From: Clostridiales bacterium
GTDB lineage: Bacteria; Bacillota; Clostridia; Saccharofermentanales; Saccharofermentanaceae
Length of the DNA: 43,591 nucleotides
NCBI GenBank assembly: GCA_017515465.1
Contig: JAFWFV010000031.1
Location: forward strand, 1 to 43,591
Direction: 5' to 3'
Under the pieces are notes generated by a model. It saw only the letters and a program-made list of their open reading frames with translations. It was not told where the DNA came from and did not search any database. Both the position numbers and the translations under genes were made by a program. Shown piece after piece: positions 1-7,272 of this stretch. How positions within the stretch are numbered: position 1 is the stretch's first letter; each line of letters starts with the position of its first letter.

Positions 1-68
1 ACCAATACCTTTTGGTGATTCTCTAGCCCTGCTTTACATGCTGAAAATACACGAATTTCTAATTTTAG

Positions 69-90
69 TTGGCTTTTTGTTGGCTTAAAA
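69..90. repeat. tandem 11-bp direct repeat (TTGGCTT core)
   Basis: TTGGCTT occurs at 69-75 and again at 80-86, an 11-bp period with T/A-rich spacers. It lies just beyond the terminator that follows the guaA-like 3' remnant. Tandem repeats with about one helical turn of spacing next to an att-like core are typical of tyrosine-integrase arm sites, but no integrase is visible in this window, so that role is inferred. Confidence 0.4.
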
Positions 91-96
91 AATTGA

Positions 97-117
97 AAGC
101 CCCTGTTTTAGGGGCTT
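97..117 (-). terminator. rho-independent terminator after the guaA-like remnant
   Basis: An 8-bp stem (AAGCCCCT paired with AGGGGCTT) encloses a 5-nt loop. Read on the minus strand it is followed by TCAATTTTTT, a good U-tract. It lies 15 nt beyond the TAA of the guaA-like 3' remnant at 132-156, as expected for a terminator that once ended a guaA-type transcript or that came with an integrated element. Confidence 0.75.
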
Positions 118-131
118 CCAAGCGTTTTGCG

Positions 132-156
132 ATTATTCGTACTCGACTGTTACCGG
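132..156 (-). repeat. duplicate of guaA-like 3' end (att-like repeat 1)
   Basis: This 25-bp segment matches 1821-1845, the 3' end of the guaA-type gene, at 22 of 25 positions in the same orientation. On the minus strand it still reads T-P-V-T-V-E-Y-E-stop, against P-P-A-T-V-E-Y-E-stop for the intact gene. No other guaA sequence is attached. GMP synthase 3' ends are known insertion sites for genomic islands, so this is best read as an attachment-site copy bounding the 1.7-kb insert at 157-1820. Confidence 0.6.
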
Positions 157-168
157 AGTGGAGACCAG

Positions 169-1152
169 CTATCTCAACTGCAGAACCGGATTTCCAAGCA
201 TGGATCTGACCGTTGTTTTGTAATCATCAATATCACTAAGCCTAGTAATAGTTGTAATTCTCTTCCCTGCATCCTTACTTGATGCTCCACAGTGATATAC
301 CTTCATATCCTTTGTGCCTTCATCAAGTACTATGTACCTGTCATGTGAACGATGCAGTGACTGAAGAAACGTAATCGTTCTTCCCGGATTCTCGGTCAGA
401 TAATCATTATACTCTGAAAGCCTTAATCCTGGCCTTGCTGCATTGTCGCTGATGATCGTGATCTTTGCGTTCTTCTTGGAATGTGCCAAGTGATGCAGTG
501 TTTTTGTCCCGATATAATCATCAATAACCATTATTTTGCTTTTGGCACTCCTGTATATCTTCTGATATGCCTCATCTGCCTTGAACGGCTGTCCGTCAAG
601 GATCAGGATTTCCTCGTTACTCAAACCCTGATCAAATAGTTTAATAAAATCAGACAGATCGGTTTTGGAAACCATAGATTCACGCATTTCCTTTATCTCT
701 TTTGAGTTCTCTTCAACCTTATCCACCAAAGCAAAATAATTCTTTTGTAATAGGAGCGTCTGATTCTCGATCAGATAGTCTTTCATTGCCTTGAACAAAC
801 GGACAAGGGCAATACTCTGACTTACGGCAAGATCTCCCTTGAGGGTACTCATAAGCATATATATCCCCTGTTCTGTAAAAGCATAAGGAAGATAACGTGA
901 ACCTCCCCAACTTGAGGTCAAGTTTTTTGACCTCAAGATATAATTAACTTCTTCCCTTGACAATTGAAATCGAAAATCATCCGGGAACCGGTCAATGTTA
1001 TTTTTAACCTGCTGATTGAATGCCTTGGTAGAATAACCATATATCTCAGCCAGATCAAAATCCAGCATCACCCGCTGACTGCGGACAACATGAATCCTTT
1101 CTTTCAACATAGATTCATTAACAACTATTATTCTATTATCCGTATTATTCAC
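169..1152 (-). CDS. ORF6N-domain protein (phage antirepressor-like)
   Basis: The 327-aa product has an ORF6N domain over about residues 8-110, including RSQRVMLDFDLAEIYGYSTK and FPDDFRFQL. ORF6N is a DNA-binding module of phage antirepressors and mobile-element proteins. About residues 120-165 are predicted coiled coil. The C-terminal half (about 190-327) is a separate domain I cannot name, with SAKSKIMVIDDYIGTKTL and HDRYIVLDEG. The start is GTG at 1152, which overlaps the last codons of the upstream 70-aa gene, so translational coupling is likely; M15 is the next possible start. The gene ends 13 bp from the att-like repeat, inside the guaA-associated insert. Its target is unknown. Confidence 0.8.
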   Translation of the reverse strand: MNNTDNRIIVVNESMLKERIHVVRSQRVMLDFDLAEIYGYSTKAFNQQVKNNIDRFPDDFRFQLSREEVNYILRSKNLTSSWGGSRYLPYAFTEQGIYMLMSTLKGDLAVSQSIALVRLFKAMKDYLIENQTLLLQKNYFALVDKVEENSKEIKEMRESMVSKTDLSDFIKLFDQGLSNEEILILDGQPFKADEAYQKIYRSAKSKIMVIDDYIGTKTLHHLAHSKKNAKITIISDNAARPGLRLSEYNDYLTENPGRTITFLQSLHRSHDRYIVLDEGTKDMKVYHCGASSKDAGKRITTITRLSDIDDYKTTVRSMLGNPVLQLR

Positions 1153-1357
1153 TGTCTAAACTCCTGATATCAAATTCCTCACCTATCTTGTTAATACACT
1201 CCTTCAGATGCAAAGCAACCGCCTTCCACCAATCAGAACCTCTCTCCCCTATAATTGTGTCTATCTCTTCATCGGTCATATCTGAAAAGCATATATTCTG
1301 CCACCTGTCATCACGCTTAACCCTAAAGTAAATGCCATCGAGATCTCTGTTAATCAT
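1145..1357 (-). CDS. small hypothetical protein of the ORF6N operon
   Basis: A 70-aa acidic protein with aromatic patches (YFRVKRDDRWQNICF, DWWKAVALHL). The middle (DMTDEEIDTIIGE) looks helical. I do not recognise a family. ATG at 1357 follows a GGGAG ribosome binding site, and the stop overlaps the GTG start of the ORF6N gene by 8 nt, so the two are almost certainly co-translated. It is the first gene after the promoter at 1411-1438, with a 14-bp palindrome near the transcription start. A partner or regulator of the ORF6N protein is possible but unproven. Confidence 0.65.
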   Translation of the reverse strand: MINRDLDGIYFRVKRDDRWQNICFSDMTDEEIDTIIGERGSDWWKAVALHLKECINKIGEEFDIRSLDSE

Positions 1358-1396
1358 ATTACTCCCTCAGTCCATAATTCGTTTGTTCGTAGTTCT

Positions 1397-1438
1397 ATCG
1401 TATTTACGATATTGTATCACAAATATAGAACCCGTCAA
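1397..1438 (-). promoter_or_regulatory. promoter and palindromic operator for the ORF6N operon
   Basis: On the minus strand, TTGACG (1433-1438) and TACAAT (1411-1416) are separated by 16 nt, close to a sigma-A consensus. Immediately downstream, around the expected start of transcription, is the palindrome ATCGTA-TT-TACGAT (1397-1410). The nearby XRE regulator is the obvious candidate to bind it; that link is inference from position. Confidence 0.6.
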
Positions 1439-1460
1439 TTTTACTTCAACGGGTTCTATA
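1424..1460 (-). terminator. 12-bp inverted repeat after the XRE gene
   Basis: TATAGAACCCGT (1424-1435) pairs perfectly with ACGGGTTCTATA (1449-1460) around a 13-nt loop. It sits 8 nt after the XRE stop, but no strong U-tract follows on the minus strand, and the -35 of the next promoter lies within it. It may act as a weak terminator, an attenuator between the two transcription units, or a regulator site. Confidence 0.45.
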
Positions 1461-1467
1461 TCATAAA

Positions 1468-1797
1468 TTACTCTTTAATAGCGCTCAAGTATCCTTTTAG
1501 TCTTTCCTTCTGTTGACTGTTCAATGAATCGATCTCAACAAGAAAACTGTAGTTCTCGGTACCTTTACTTACATAAAGACAATCCGGCCCTGCTTCCTGC
1601 GTCATATCTGAAAGGATCTCATATGGAGTTACATCCAGTACCTTACATATCGCCATTATCTTATCGGCACCGGGATTGGTCTTTTTGCGCTTCCAGTCAC
1701 TTATGGTGCTTTGTGATATCCCCGTGAGTCTGGAGAACTCGATCTGAGATATTCCTTTCTCATCCATGATCTTAAAGATACGTTCACTGATAGTCAT
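1468..1797 (-). CDS. XRE-family HTH transcriptional regulator
   Basis: A 109-aa protein with a Cro/C1-type helix-turn-helix over about residues 4-60; the recognition region is GISQSTISDWKRKKTNPGAD. A short C-terminal tail of about 45 residues ends in a helix (NSQQKERLKGYLSAIKE). The ATG at 1797 is preferred; the frame stays open to a TTG at 1812. An AGG lies 8 nt upstream, so the ribosome binding site is weak. It begins only 24 nt after the stop of the guaA-type gene, at the edge of the att-like repeat, which is where element-borne regulators often sit. It probably controls the operator at 1397-1410. Confidence 0.85.
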   Translation of the reverse strand: MTISERIFKIMDEKGISQIEFSRLTGISQSTISDWKRKKTNPGADKIMAICKVLDVTPYEILSDMTQEAGPDCLYVSKGTENYSFLVEIDSLNSQQKERLKGYLSAIKE

Positions 1798-1820
1798 GAA
1801 GGGAACCTGCAACTATCCGG

Positions 1821-1845
1821 ATTACTCGTACTCCACTGTTGCCGG
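1821..1845 (-). repeat. guaA-like 3' end, att-like repeat 2
   Basis: The last 24 bases of the intact guaA-type gene plus one flanking base, repeated with 3 mismatches at 132-156. The two copies are direct repeats 1689 bp apart and enclose the XRE, 70-aa and ORF6N genes. No integrase gene lies between them, so if these are att sites the insert is either a non-autonomous satellite or a decayed element. Confidence 0.55.
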
Positions 1846-2805
1846 TGGCTTGGGCGTGTAATCGAACAGGACTCTGTTGATACCGGGAACCTCTGTGATG
1901 ATCCTGTTGACCAGATGGTCGATGAGCTCGTCTGAGAGGTGCTCTACTGTTACTTCCATAACGTCTGTGGTGTTGATGGCACGGATGATGCAGGGCCAGT
2001 CGAATGTCCTCTGTCCGTTCTTGACACCTGTTGACTTGAAGTCAGGCACTACTGTGAAGTACTGCCATACCTTGCCTGCCAGACCGTTCTTTTCAAACTC
2101 TTCACGGAGGATGGCGTCTGACTCTCTTACGGCCTCGAGACGGTCTCTGGTGATGGCGCCGGGACATCTTACTCCGAGTCCGGGACCGGGGAAGGGCTGA
2201 CGGAATACCATATTGTCAGGCAGACCCAGTTCCTTGCCTACTACACGTACCTCATCCTTAAAGAGGATGCGGACAGGTTCTACGAGTTCGAACTTCATAT
2301 CGTCGGGAAGACCGCCTGCGTTGTGATGAGCCTTGATGCCTGCCTCAGACTCGAGGATGTCAGGCCAGATGGTGCCCTGAGCCAGGAATTCGATTCCGTC
2401 GAGCTTGCGTGCTTCCTCAGCAAAGACTTCGATGAACTCTCCGCCGATGATCTTTCTCTTCTGCTCGGGATCTGTGACTCCTGCGAGCTTGTCGAGGAAT
2501 CTGTCTGTTGCATCAACATAGATGAGATTGGCATTGAGTTCCTTGCCAAATACGTTGATGACCTGCTCGGGCTCACCCTTACGGAGCAATCCGTGATTAA
2601 CGTGAACGCATACGAGCTGCTGACCTACTGCCTTGATGAGCATAGCAGCTACTACCGATGAATCTACACCGCCGGAGAGAGCAAGCAATACCTTCTTATC
2701 GCCGATCTGTTCACGCAGAGCAGCGATCTGTTCGTCGATATATGCCTTTGCGAGTTCCGGAGTAGTGATCCTTTCCATGTTGTCGGGACGACGTATGTCT
2801 GCCAT
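1822..2805 (-). CDS. guaA: GMP synthase ATP-pyrophosphatase subunit, stand-alone
   Basis: A 327-aa protein matching only the C-terminal half of GuaA. It has the PP-loop LSGGVDSS at residues 43-50, an HVNHGLLRKGE motif, [20 protein letters not shown], and a GMP-synthase C-terminal dimerisation domain ending PPATVEYE. The glutamine amidotransferase domain is absent, as in the archaeal split enzyme GuaAb. It should adenylate XMP and aminate it with ammonia, free or supplied by another subunit. The start MADIRRP at 2805 has a textbook AGGAGG 8 nt upstream; the open frame begins at 2826. No adjacent amidotransferase gene is visible. A complete guaA lies at 41749-43287. The segment KSTGVKNGQRTFDWPC differs from the [16 protein letters not shown] of that copy, so this is a distinct paralogue. 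Confidence 0.9.
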   Translation of the reverse strand: MADIRRPDNMERITTPELAKAYIDEQIAALREQIGDKKVLLALSGGVDSSVVAAMLIKAVGQQLVCVHVNHGLLRKGEPEQVINVFGKELNANLIYVDATDRFLDKLAGVTDPEQKRKIIGGEFIEVFAEEARKLDGIEFLAQGTIWPDILESEAGIKAHHNAGGLPDDMKFELVEPVRILFKDEVRVVGKELGLPDNMVFRQPFPGPGLGVRCPGAITRDRLEAVRESDAILREEFEKNGLAGKVWQYFTVVPDFKSTGVKNGQRTFDWPCIIRAINTTDVMEVTVEHLSDELIDHLVNRIITEVPGINRVLFDYTPKPPATVEYE

Positions 2806-2851
2806 ATGGAAAACCTCCTGAATCAATATTTAGATGGTGAGATTATAACAC

Positions 2852-3304
2852 TCAGTCTCTCTCGATAGCAAACATGATCCCGGTAATGACGGCCGCGATC
2901 CCTCCGATTATCAGAAGGAAGAAACCGATGCCGAATGCTGCCTCTACCTCGGTTTCGTTGCTAACAACTCCCAGGATGGAAGTGAATGATCCGTGGCCTG
3001 CCTCCAGCATGGCGTTGGCAACCAGGGCCTTCTTGCCTGCTGACATCCTGATCACGGTGGATATTACTGCAATGACATTTGCTGCAGCAATGAATCCGCA
3101 TTTCTGCTGCAGGCCGGCAAAGACCATGAATACGCTGGCTGCATCGATCAGAAGGATGATTATGCCCATCAGTGTAGGCATCAGAGTTATGTTTACTTTA
3201 TCACCGCCCTCAACTGCTACCGTGTAGTACGGCAGAAAGACAGATACCGCGGATATTGCACATGAGATGATAAATAGTATTCCCTTGATCGTAGATCTGT
3301 TCAT
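2852..3304 (-). CDS. small integral membrane protein, four TM segments
   Basis: A 150-aa protein with four predicted membrane segments (about residues 6-28, 42-66, 70-90 and 122-146) and a short loop between segments 3 and 4. I do not recognise a family. ATG at 3304 is preceded by AAGGGGGTG, but that ribosome binding site lies inside the descending arm of a hairpin (3312-3339) that also looks like the terminator of the upstream ABC operon. Expression may therefore depend on readthrough or unfolding. The nearest gene downstream, the guaA-type gene, has its own strong ribosome binding site 46 nt away. Confidence 0.75.
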   Translation of the reverse strand: MNRSTIKGILFIISCAISAVSVFLPYYTVAVEGGDKVNITLMPTLMGIIILLIDAASVFMVFAGLQQKCGFIAAANVIAVISTVIRMSAGKKALVANAMLEAGHGSFTSILGVVSNETEVEAAFGIGFFLLIIGGIAAVITGIMFAIERD

Positions 3305-3311
3305 AAAAACA

Positions 3312-3339
3312 CCCCCTTATGCATATTAGCACAAGGGGG
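3312..3339 (-). terminator. terminator of the ABC operon overlapping the next gene's RBS
   Basis: CCCCCTT (3312-3318) pairs with AAGGGGG (3333-3339) around a 14-nt loop. On the minus strand the stem is followed by TGTTTTT and lies 21 nt past the permease stop. The AAGGGGG arm that completes the hairpin on the transcript is also the ribosome binding site of the membrane-protein gene starting at 3304. Confidence 0.65.
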
Positions 3340-3360
3340 GCGTTACATAAACAGTCTTTA

Positions 3361-5712
3361 TCACTCTTCGGTGAGGAGTCCCACAGGCTCGACTTTCCTG
3401 ATCGTTATGGAACAGATCAGTGATGTGATGAGCGCTACTATCAGTATTCCGGCAAAGGTGATCACTATCCCGTACACGGGAACAGACGCAGTGATCTTTT
3501 CCATTCCGAAGAGGATCAGTGACAGGCTCATGATCTCGGAAGAGACCGGAGCTGATACTGCGGATCCTAAGAGGACACCGATGATGATCGCAGGGATGTT
3601 GGAGATCATGGTCTGGACCATGAGCTGCCATGATGTGAATCCCAGAGCTTTGCTGATACCGTAATTCCTGTATTCCCTGATGATCTTGGATCTGACCAGG
3701 AGGATCTCGACGAATACGACGACCAGAGCTGTTACTGCCAGGATGACGTAGCAGATCAGGTACATGGAATTAGTTACCGTGGAGATGGTCTCCGATACAA
3801 TCTTGGCTGTGTTGTCGACGGGTGATGTTGTGTATTTGCCAACCTCCTTTGCAGCTGTATCAAAGTCATATCCTTCCTTGGTATAGATGTAGTACGTTAC
3901 CATGTCCTGCGTGCCGAGGAACCTCAGTGCGCCGGCATCGGTGAGCATTGCCTTGCGGCCCATGTGATTGATCTTCTGGTCGAGACCGGTAACGACGTAA
4001 TCAACATGCAGGTCGCCGTAATCGATGTATATGATGTCCCCGATATCTGCGCCCAGCTCATTGGCAACCTTCTTTGTGAGACATATCTCCCTGTCAGATA
4101 CCGGGAGGCGTCCCTCCAGGAGCATCTCGTTCTTTACGAGGGATGTATCGCCATAGATGTCACAGCTCACAGAGGTGGAGATGTCGCCTTTGTTAAGGGT
4201 GGGTTCCAGAGAATAGCAGATCTGTATCTCTTCGATCATGTCTATGTTCTTCAGATCATCCATGAGATCTCTGGAATCCAGCACCTGCAGGTTGGGCATT
4301 TCCAGACCTGCCAGCTTCATGATGGCATCAGTCTGTCCGCCGAAGGTTTCGGTCAATGCAAAGCCGACGTTGGTGGATATGGCAATGATAGCAACGATCA
4401 ATGTGAGGACGATATTCCTTCTCTTGTCACCGAACAGCTCCTTGAGCGAGAGCGTAACGGGAACAGGCATCGCACTCTTCTCGAAAGGAAAGTGATTGTG
4501 CTTGAAATTATGGTTGTTGATACCTCCCCTGAGGCAGTCGAGGACAGACGTCCTGGAGTAATGTCTCGCCGAGATGAGACAGACGATCACAACCAGCAGG
4601 ATGATCCCTGCGACAGTAAGAGCTGCAACACCGTAATTATATGGCTGATTCCAGGGCAGTCCGCTGATGATGGCAACCACGGATCCCAGTGCAGTCCTCG
4701 TTGCTGCAGCCAGAGCTACGCCTATGACCGATCCTACGAGTGCAGCGGTCACGTTCTCGATCACGATCGCCAGAGACAGTTCTCCGGTCTTGTAGCCTGC
4801 AGCCTCCAGTATGCCCGTGTTCTTCATGTTCCTCTCGATGAAGTTACGGATGGAGAAGCTGATGATGATCATGGCAATGATCATGATTATCAGTGCGAAG
4901 ACCATGAATATGGACATTACGATCTGGGTCATAAAGGATCCGCCGCCCTTCATATCCCACCAGTTAACCTCCATGACAAAGGAGGAATCCCTGGACTGAT
5001 CCTCTGCCAGCCATGCCTGGTACTTTTCCCAGATTGTGTCGCGGAATCCGTAGACATCAACATCGTCCGTGCCTCTGAACTTGAGAGAATATCCCTTGAG
5101 GATGAGGTTTTCATATTTGTCTGCCAGACGGTCAACCTCGCTCTGTGACAGAAATGCATCGTATATGGAGATGTTGATGGGGGATGCGAACATCGGGTCC
5201 TCAACATAGCCTGCTACCCTGTAGCTTACAACATCATCACCAAACTTGAATTCTATCTCATCCCCAACCGGGAATTGCGGCTTGACGTAGTAGGGCAGCA
5301 GTATATCCTTATCCGTCAGATCTCCTGTAACGACGCCCAGGCTGTTTATCTCTCTGCTCTCTTCATAGCTTCCGAAAAGGAACTGGAACGACGACCAGTC
5401 ATCATCCTTATTTCCGGCATTTCTGTACTGTGCATTTACGAGATCCGCACGGCTCTTTTCATGCTGCTTTACGCTGACATCTTCCGACAGGAGATCGTAC
5501 AGGCCGTCCTCCAGTTCGTCAGGGACCCAGTAGTACAGATGAGCAGTGTTGTGCTCCTTTGCAGACGTGTCCATAAGGCTGCTCATTCCGAGCATTACGG
5601 ATGCACCGATGTAGAGCATCAATGCAGACACGAGGGATAAGATGATCAGCGTTATGATGTCGCCCTTTTGTTTCTTTGCATTGTTCCTGGCAATAAAGAA
5701 TATATGATACAT
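3361..5712 (-). CDS. FtsX/MacB-type ABC transporter permease
   Basis: A 783-aa permease with an N-terminal membrane segment (about residues 18-42), a large extracellular region, a first FtsX-like cluster of membrane segments (about 265-410), a second segment and extracellular domain, and a C-terminal FtsX cluster (about 660-780). This is the 10-TM layout of the macrolide, peptide and lipoprotein exporter superfamily. The start MYHIFF at 5712 is chosen because GGGGTGG precedes it and it lies 1 nt after the stop of the ATPase gene; the frame is open to 5766. It forms an operon with the ATPase at 5714-6466. The response-regulator-type box upstream suggests induction by envelope stress or antimicrobial peptides, but the substrate is unknown. 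Confidence 0.9.
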   Translation of the reverse strand: MYHIFFIARNNAKKQKGDIITLIILSLVSALMLYIGASVMLGMSSLMDTSAKEHNTAHLYYWVPDELEDGLYDLLSEDVSVKQHEKSRADLVNAQYRNAGNKDDDWSSFQFLFGSYEESREINSLGVVTGDLTDKDILLPYYVKPQFPVGDEIEFKFGDDVVSYRVAGYVEDPMFASPINISIYDAFLSQSEVDRLADKYENLILKGYSLKFRGTDDVDVYGFRDTIWEKYQAWLAEDQSRDSSFVMEVNWWDMKGGGSFMTQIVMSIFMVFALIIMIIAMIIISFSIRNFIERNMKNTGILEAAGYKTGELSLAIVIENVTAALVGSVIGVALAAATRTALGSVVAIISGLPWNQPYNYGVAALTVAGIILLVVIVCLISARHYSRTSVLDCLRGGINNHNFKHNHFPFEKSAMPVPVTLSLKELFGDKRRNIVLTLIVAIIAISTNVGFALTETFGGQTDAIMKLAGLEMPNLQVLDSRDLMDDLKNIDMIEEIQICYSLEPTLNKGDISTSVSCDIYGDTSLVKNEMLLEGRLPVSDREICLTKKVANELGADIGDIIYIDYGDLHVDYVVTGLDQKINHMGRKAMLTDAGALRFLGTQDMVTYYIYTKEGYDFDTAAKEVGKYTTSPVDNTAKIVSETISTVTNSMYLICYVILAVTALVVVFVEILLVRSKIIREYRNYGISKALGFTSWQLMVQTMISNIPAIIIGVLLGSAVSAPVSSEIMSLSLILFGMEKITASVPVYGIVITFAGILIVALITSLICSITIRKVEPVGLLTEE

Positions 5713-5713
5713 G

Positions 5714-6466
5714 TTACCACCCCATCTCAGACAGGAAATCCTTGAGCTTTCTGTGACGCTCATCACCTGTTGTCCCGGTCAGATCTATCTCGTTCTTGAC
5801 CACACCGTCCGCCAGATAGATGACCCTGTTGCCGCGCTCTGCAGCCTTTGTTGAGTGGGTTACCATGACGATGCTCTGGCCTTCGTTGTTGAGGTCTGTC
5901 AGTATGTCCAGAACATTTTCCGTGTTCTGGGAATTGAGTGCGCCCGTAGGCTCGTCAGCAAACAGGATCTCAGGCCTGTTGATAACGCCCCTTACAACTG
6001 CGACTCTCTGCTGCTGTCCGCCTGAGAGCTGGGTGGGGAACTTCTTCCATTCCTGCTCTGTTATCTCCACCTTTGTCAGGAGTTCCTTTGCCCTCTGTGC
6101 GAGAGCCTTGCGGTCTTTTGTCACGAGGAGGCCACTAACCATGACGTTATCCAGAGCGCTCATGGTGTCGTTCAGGTAGTTCTGCTGGAATACGAATCCG
6201 CAGTGGTTCCTTCTGAACACGGCCAGCTTGTCGTTGCTGTATCCGGAGATCTCCTCACCGCCGTATCTGATCTTTCCCAGCGTGGGCCTGTCCATGCCGG
6301 ACTGGGAGTAGAGAAGAGTACTCTTGCCCGATCCGGAGTTGCCCATTATGACGGTGAAATCACCCTCGTAGATCTTCAGATTGAGATTTTTTATGACGTG
6401 CTGCTGAACACTCTCATTGGAGTATGTCTTGCACAGATCGGTTGCCTCGAGTATTACTTTCTTCAT
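5714..6466 (-). CDS. ABC transporter ATP-binding protein (LolD/MacB type)
   Basis: A 250-aa ATPase with Walker A GNSGSGKST (about residues 42-50), a Q-loop in FVFQQNYL, the signature LSGGQQQR, Walker B ILFADEPTGAL and the switch His in MVTHS. The LSGGQQQR and DEPTGALNS combination is characteristic of MacB/LolD/BceA-type ATPases that pair with FtsX-type permeases, which is what lies immediately downstream. ATG at 6466 follows AAGGAG with 7-nt spacing. The promoter is at 6532-6563, and its roughly 60-nt leader holds a GC hairpin (6500-6505 with 6517-6522). Confidence 0.95.
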   Translation of the reverse strand: MKKVILEATDLCKTYSNESVQQHVIKNLNLKIYEGDFTVIMGNSGSGKSTLLYSQSGMDRPTLGKIRYGGEEISGYSNDKLAVFRRNHCGFVFQQNYLNDTMSALDNVMVSGLLVTKDRKALAQRAKELLTKVEITEQEWKKFPTQLSGGQQQRVAVVRGVINRPEILFADEPTGALNSQNTENVLDILTDLNNEGQSIVMVTHSTKAAERGNRVIYLADGVVKNEIDLTGTTGDERHRKLKDFLSEMGW

Positions 6467-6531
6467 TTCTTATCTCCTTACTGTTGTCTTATATGCCCCG
6501 GCGCGCTTATTCCCCTCGCGCCGTCAAGTGT

Positions 6532-6606
6532 ATTCTATGACATGTATCCCCGGAAGTCTTAACCCGGTAATTAAGAGATCCTTAACTGTTTCTTACATGC
6601 TATAAT
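6532..6606. promoter_or_regulatory. divergent promoter region with four response-regulator-type boxes
   Basis: Four CTTAAC/CTTACA-like hexamers lie at 6558, 6570, 6581 and 6592, spaced 11-12 bp. On the minus strand the last GTTAAG is followed after exactly 20 nt by a TAGAAT -10 (6532-6537) for the ABC operon. On the plus strand the array ends 3 nt before TATAAT (6601-6606) for the membrane-protein gene. The 17-bp stretch 6581-6597 is identical to 7812-7828. Direct repeats with about 11-bp spacing are typical of OmpR/PhoB-family binding sites. Confidence 0.65.
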
Positions 6607-6612
6607 CAACAT

Positions 6613-7272
6613 ATGAAATACGGTGAATCTGCATTTGACATCATCTATCTGCTCTTTGCAATTACGTGCGGGATCGTGATCCTCATCAGGAGGAAAGATA
6701 CCGTCGGCAGGCTCATGGGATCGGCTGCTCTCATACTCGGAGCAGGTGACGCATTCCACCTGGTCCCCAGAGTCCTGAACTACTTTCTCGAGGGCGACTT
6801 TACCTCCTGGCTGGGATTTGGCAAGCTCGTCACATCCATAACCATGACAGTCTTTTACATAATGCTCTTCTTCCTGCACACCAGACTCTACGAATGGAAG
6901 AACGCCAATGAAAAGAAATACGTAATGACCGGCCTTCTGATGACCGCTCTTTGCAGGGTGATGATCTGCATGATGCCCGGTAATGAATGGCTTTCCGGCG
7001 GAGTATCCGTATTCTGGGGAACCATCAGGAACATACCTTTCGTCATGATCGGCATCCTGATCGTTATCATGTATTTTCAGAGGCGTAATGAGAACCATAA
7101 TTTCAAACGGATCTGGCTCTACATCACGCTGTCTTTCCTGTTTTACATCCCAGTAGCAGTAGCAGCATCACTCCTCCCCATACTGGGAATGCTGATGCTG
7201 CCTAAGACGATCTGCTATATGCTGATGCTGGGTGTATTCCTGAAGGAATCTGGTAATCAGGTCACCTGTTAA
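6613..7272 (+). CDS. multi-pass membrane protein, apparently leaderless
   Basis: A 219-aa protein with about seven predicted membrane segments; charged residues are mostly in short loops (LIRRKDTVGR, YFQRRNENHNFKR). I do not recognise a family. The ATG at 6613 lies 6 nt after a TATAAT (6601-6606), so transcription would begin at or beside the start codon, and no ribosome binding site is visible. It is divergent from the ABC operon and shares the box array between them. Its 3' end overlaps the opposing gene at 7262-7732 by 11 nt. A role in sensing or resisting envelope stress is suggested only by these neighbours. Confidence 0.75.
   Translation: MKYGESAFDIIYLLFAITCGIVILIRRKDTVGRLMGSAALILGAGDAFHLVPRVLNYFLEGDFTSWLGFGKLVTSITMTVFYIMLFFLHTRLYEWKNANEKKYVMTGLLMTALCRVMICMMPGNEWLSGGVSVFWGTIRNIPFVMIGILIVIMYFQRRNENHNFKRIWLYITLSFLFYIPVAVAASLLPILGMLMLPKTICYMLMLGVFLKESGNQVTC

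Noticed and set aside
3964..5148. 394-codon open frame opposite the ABC permease
   Set aside because: It is antisense to a clear FtsX-type permease, its composition (many Asp, His, Gln) is that of a reverse-strand shadow, and it has no ribosome binding site or recognisable domain.
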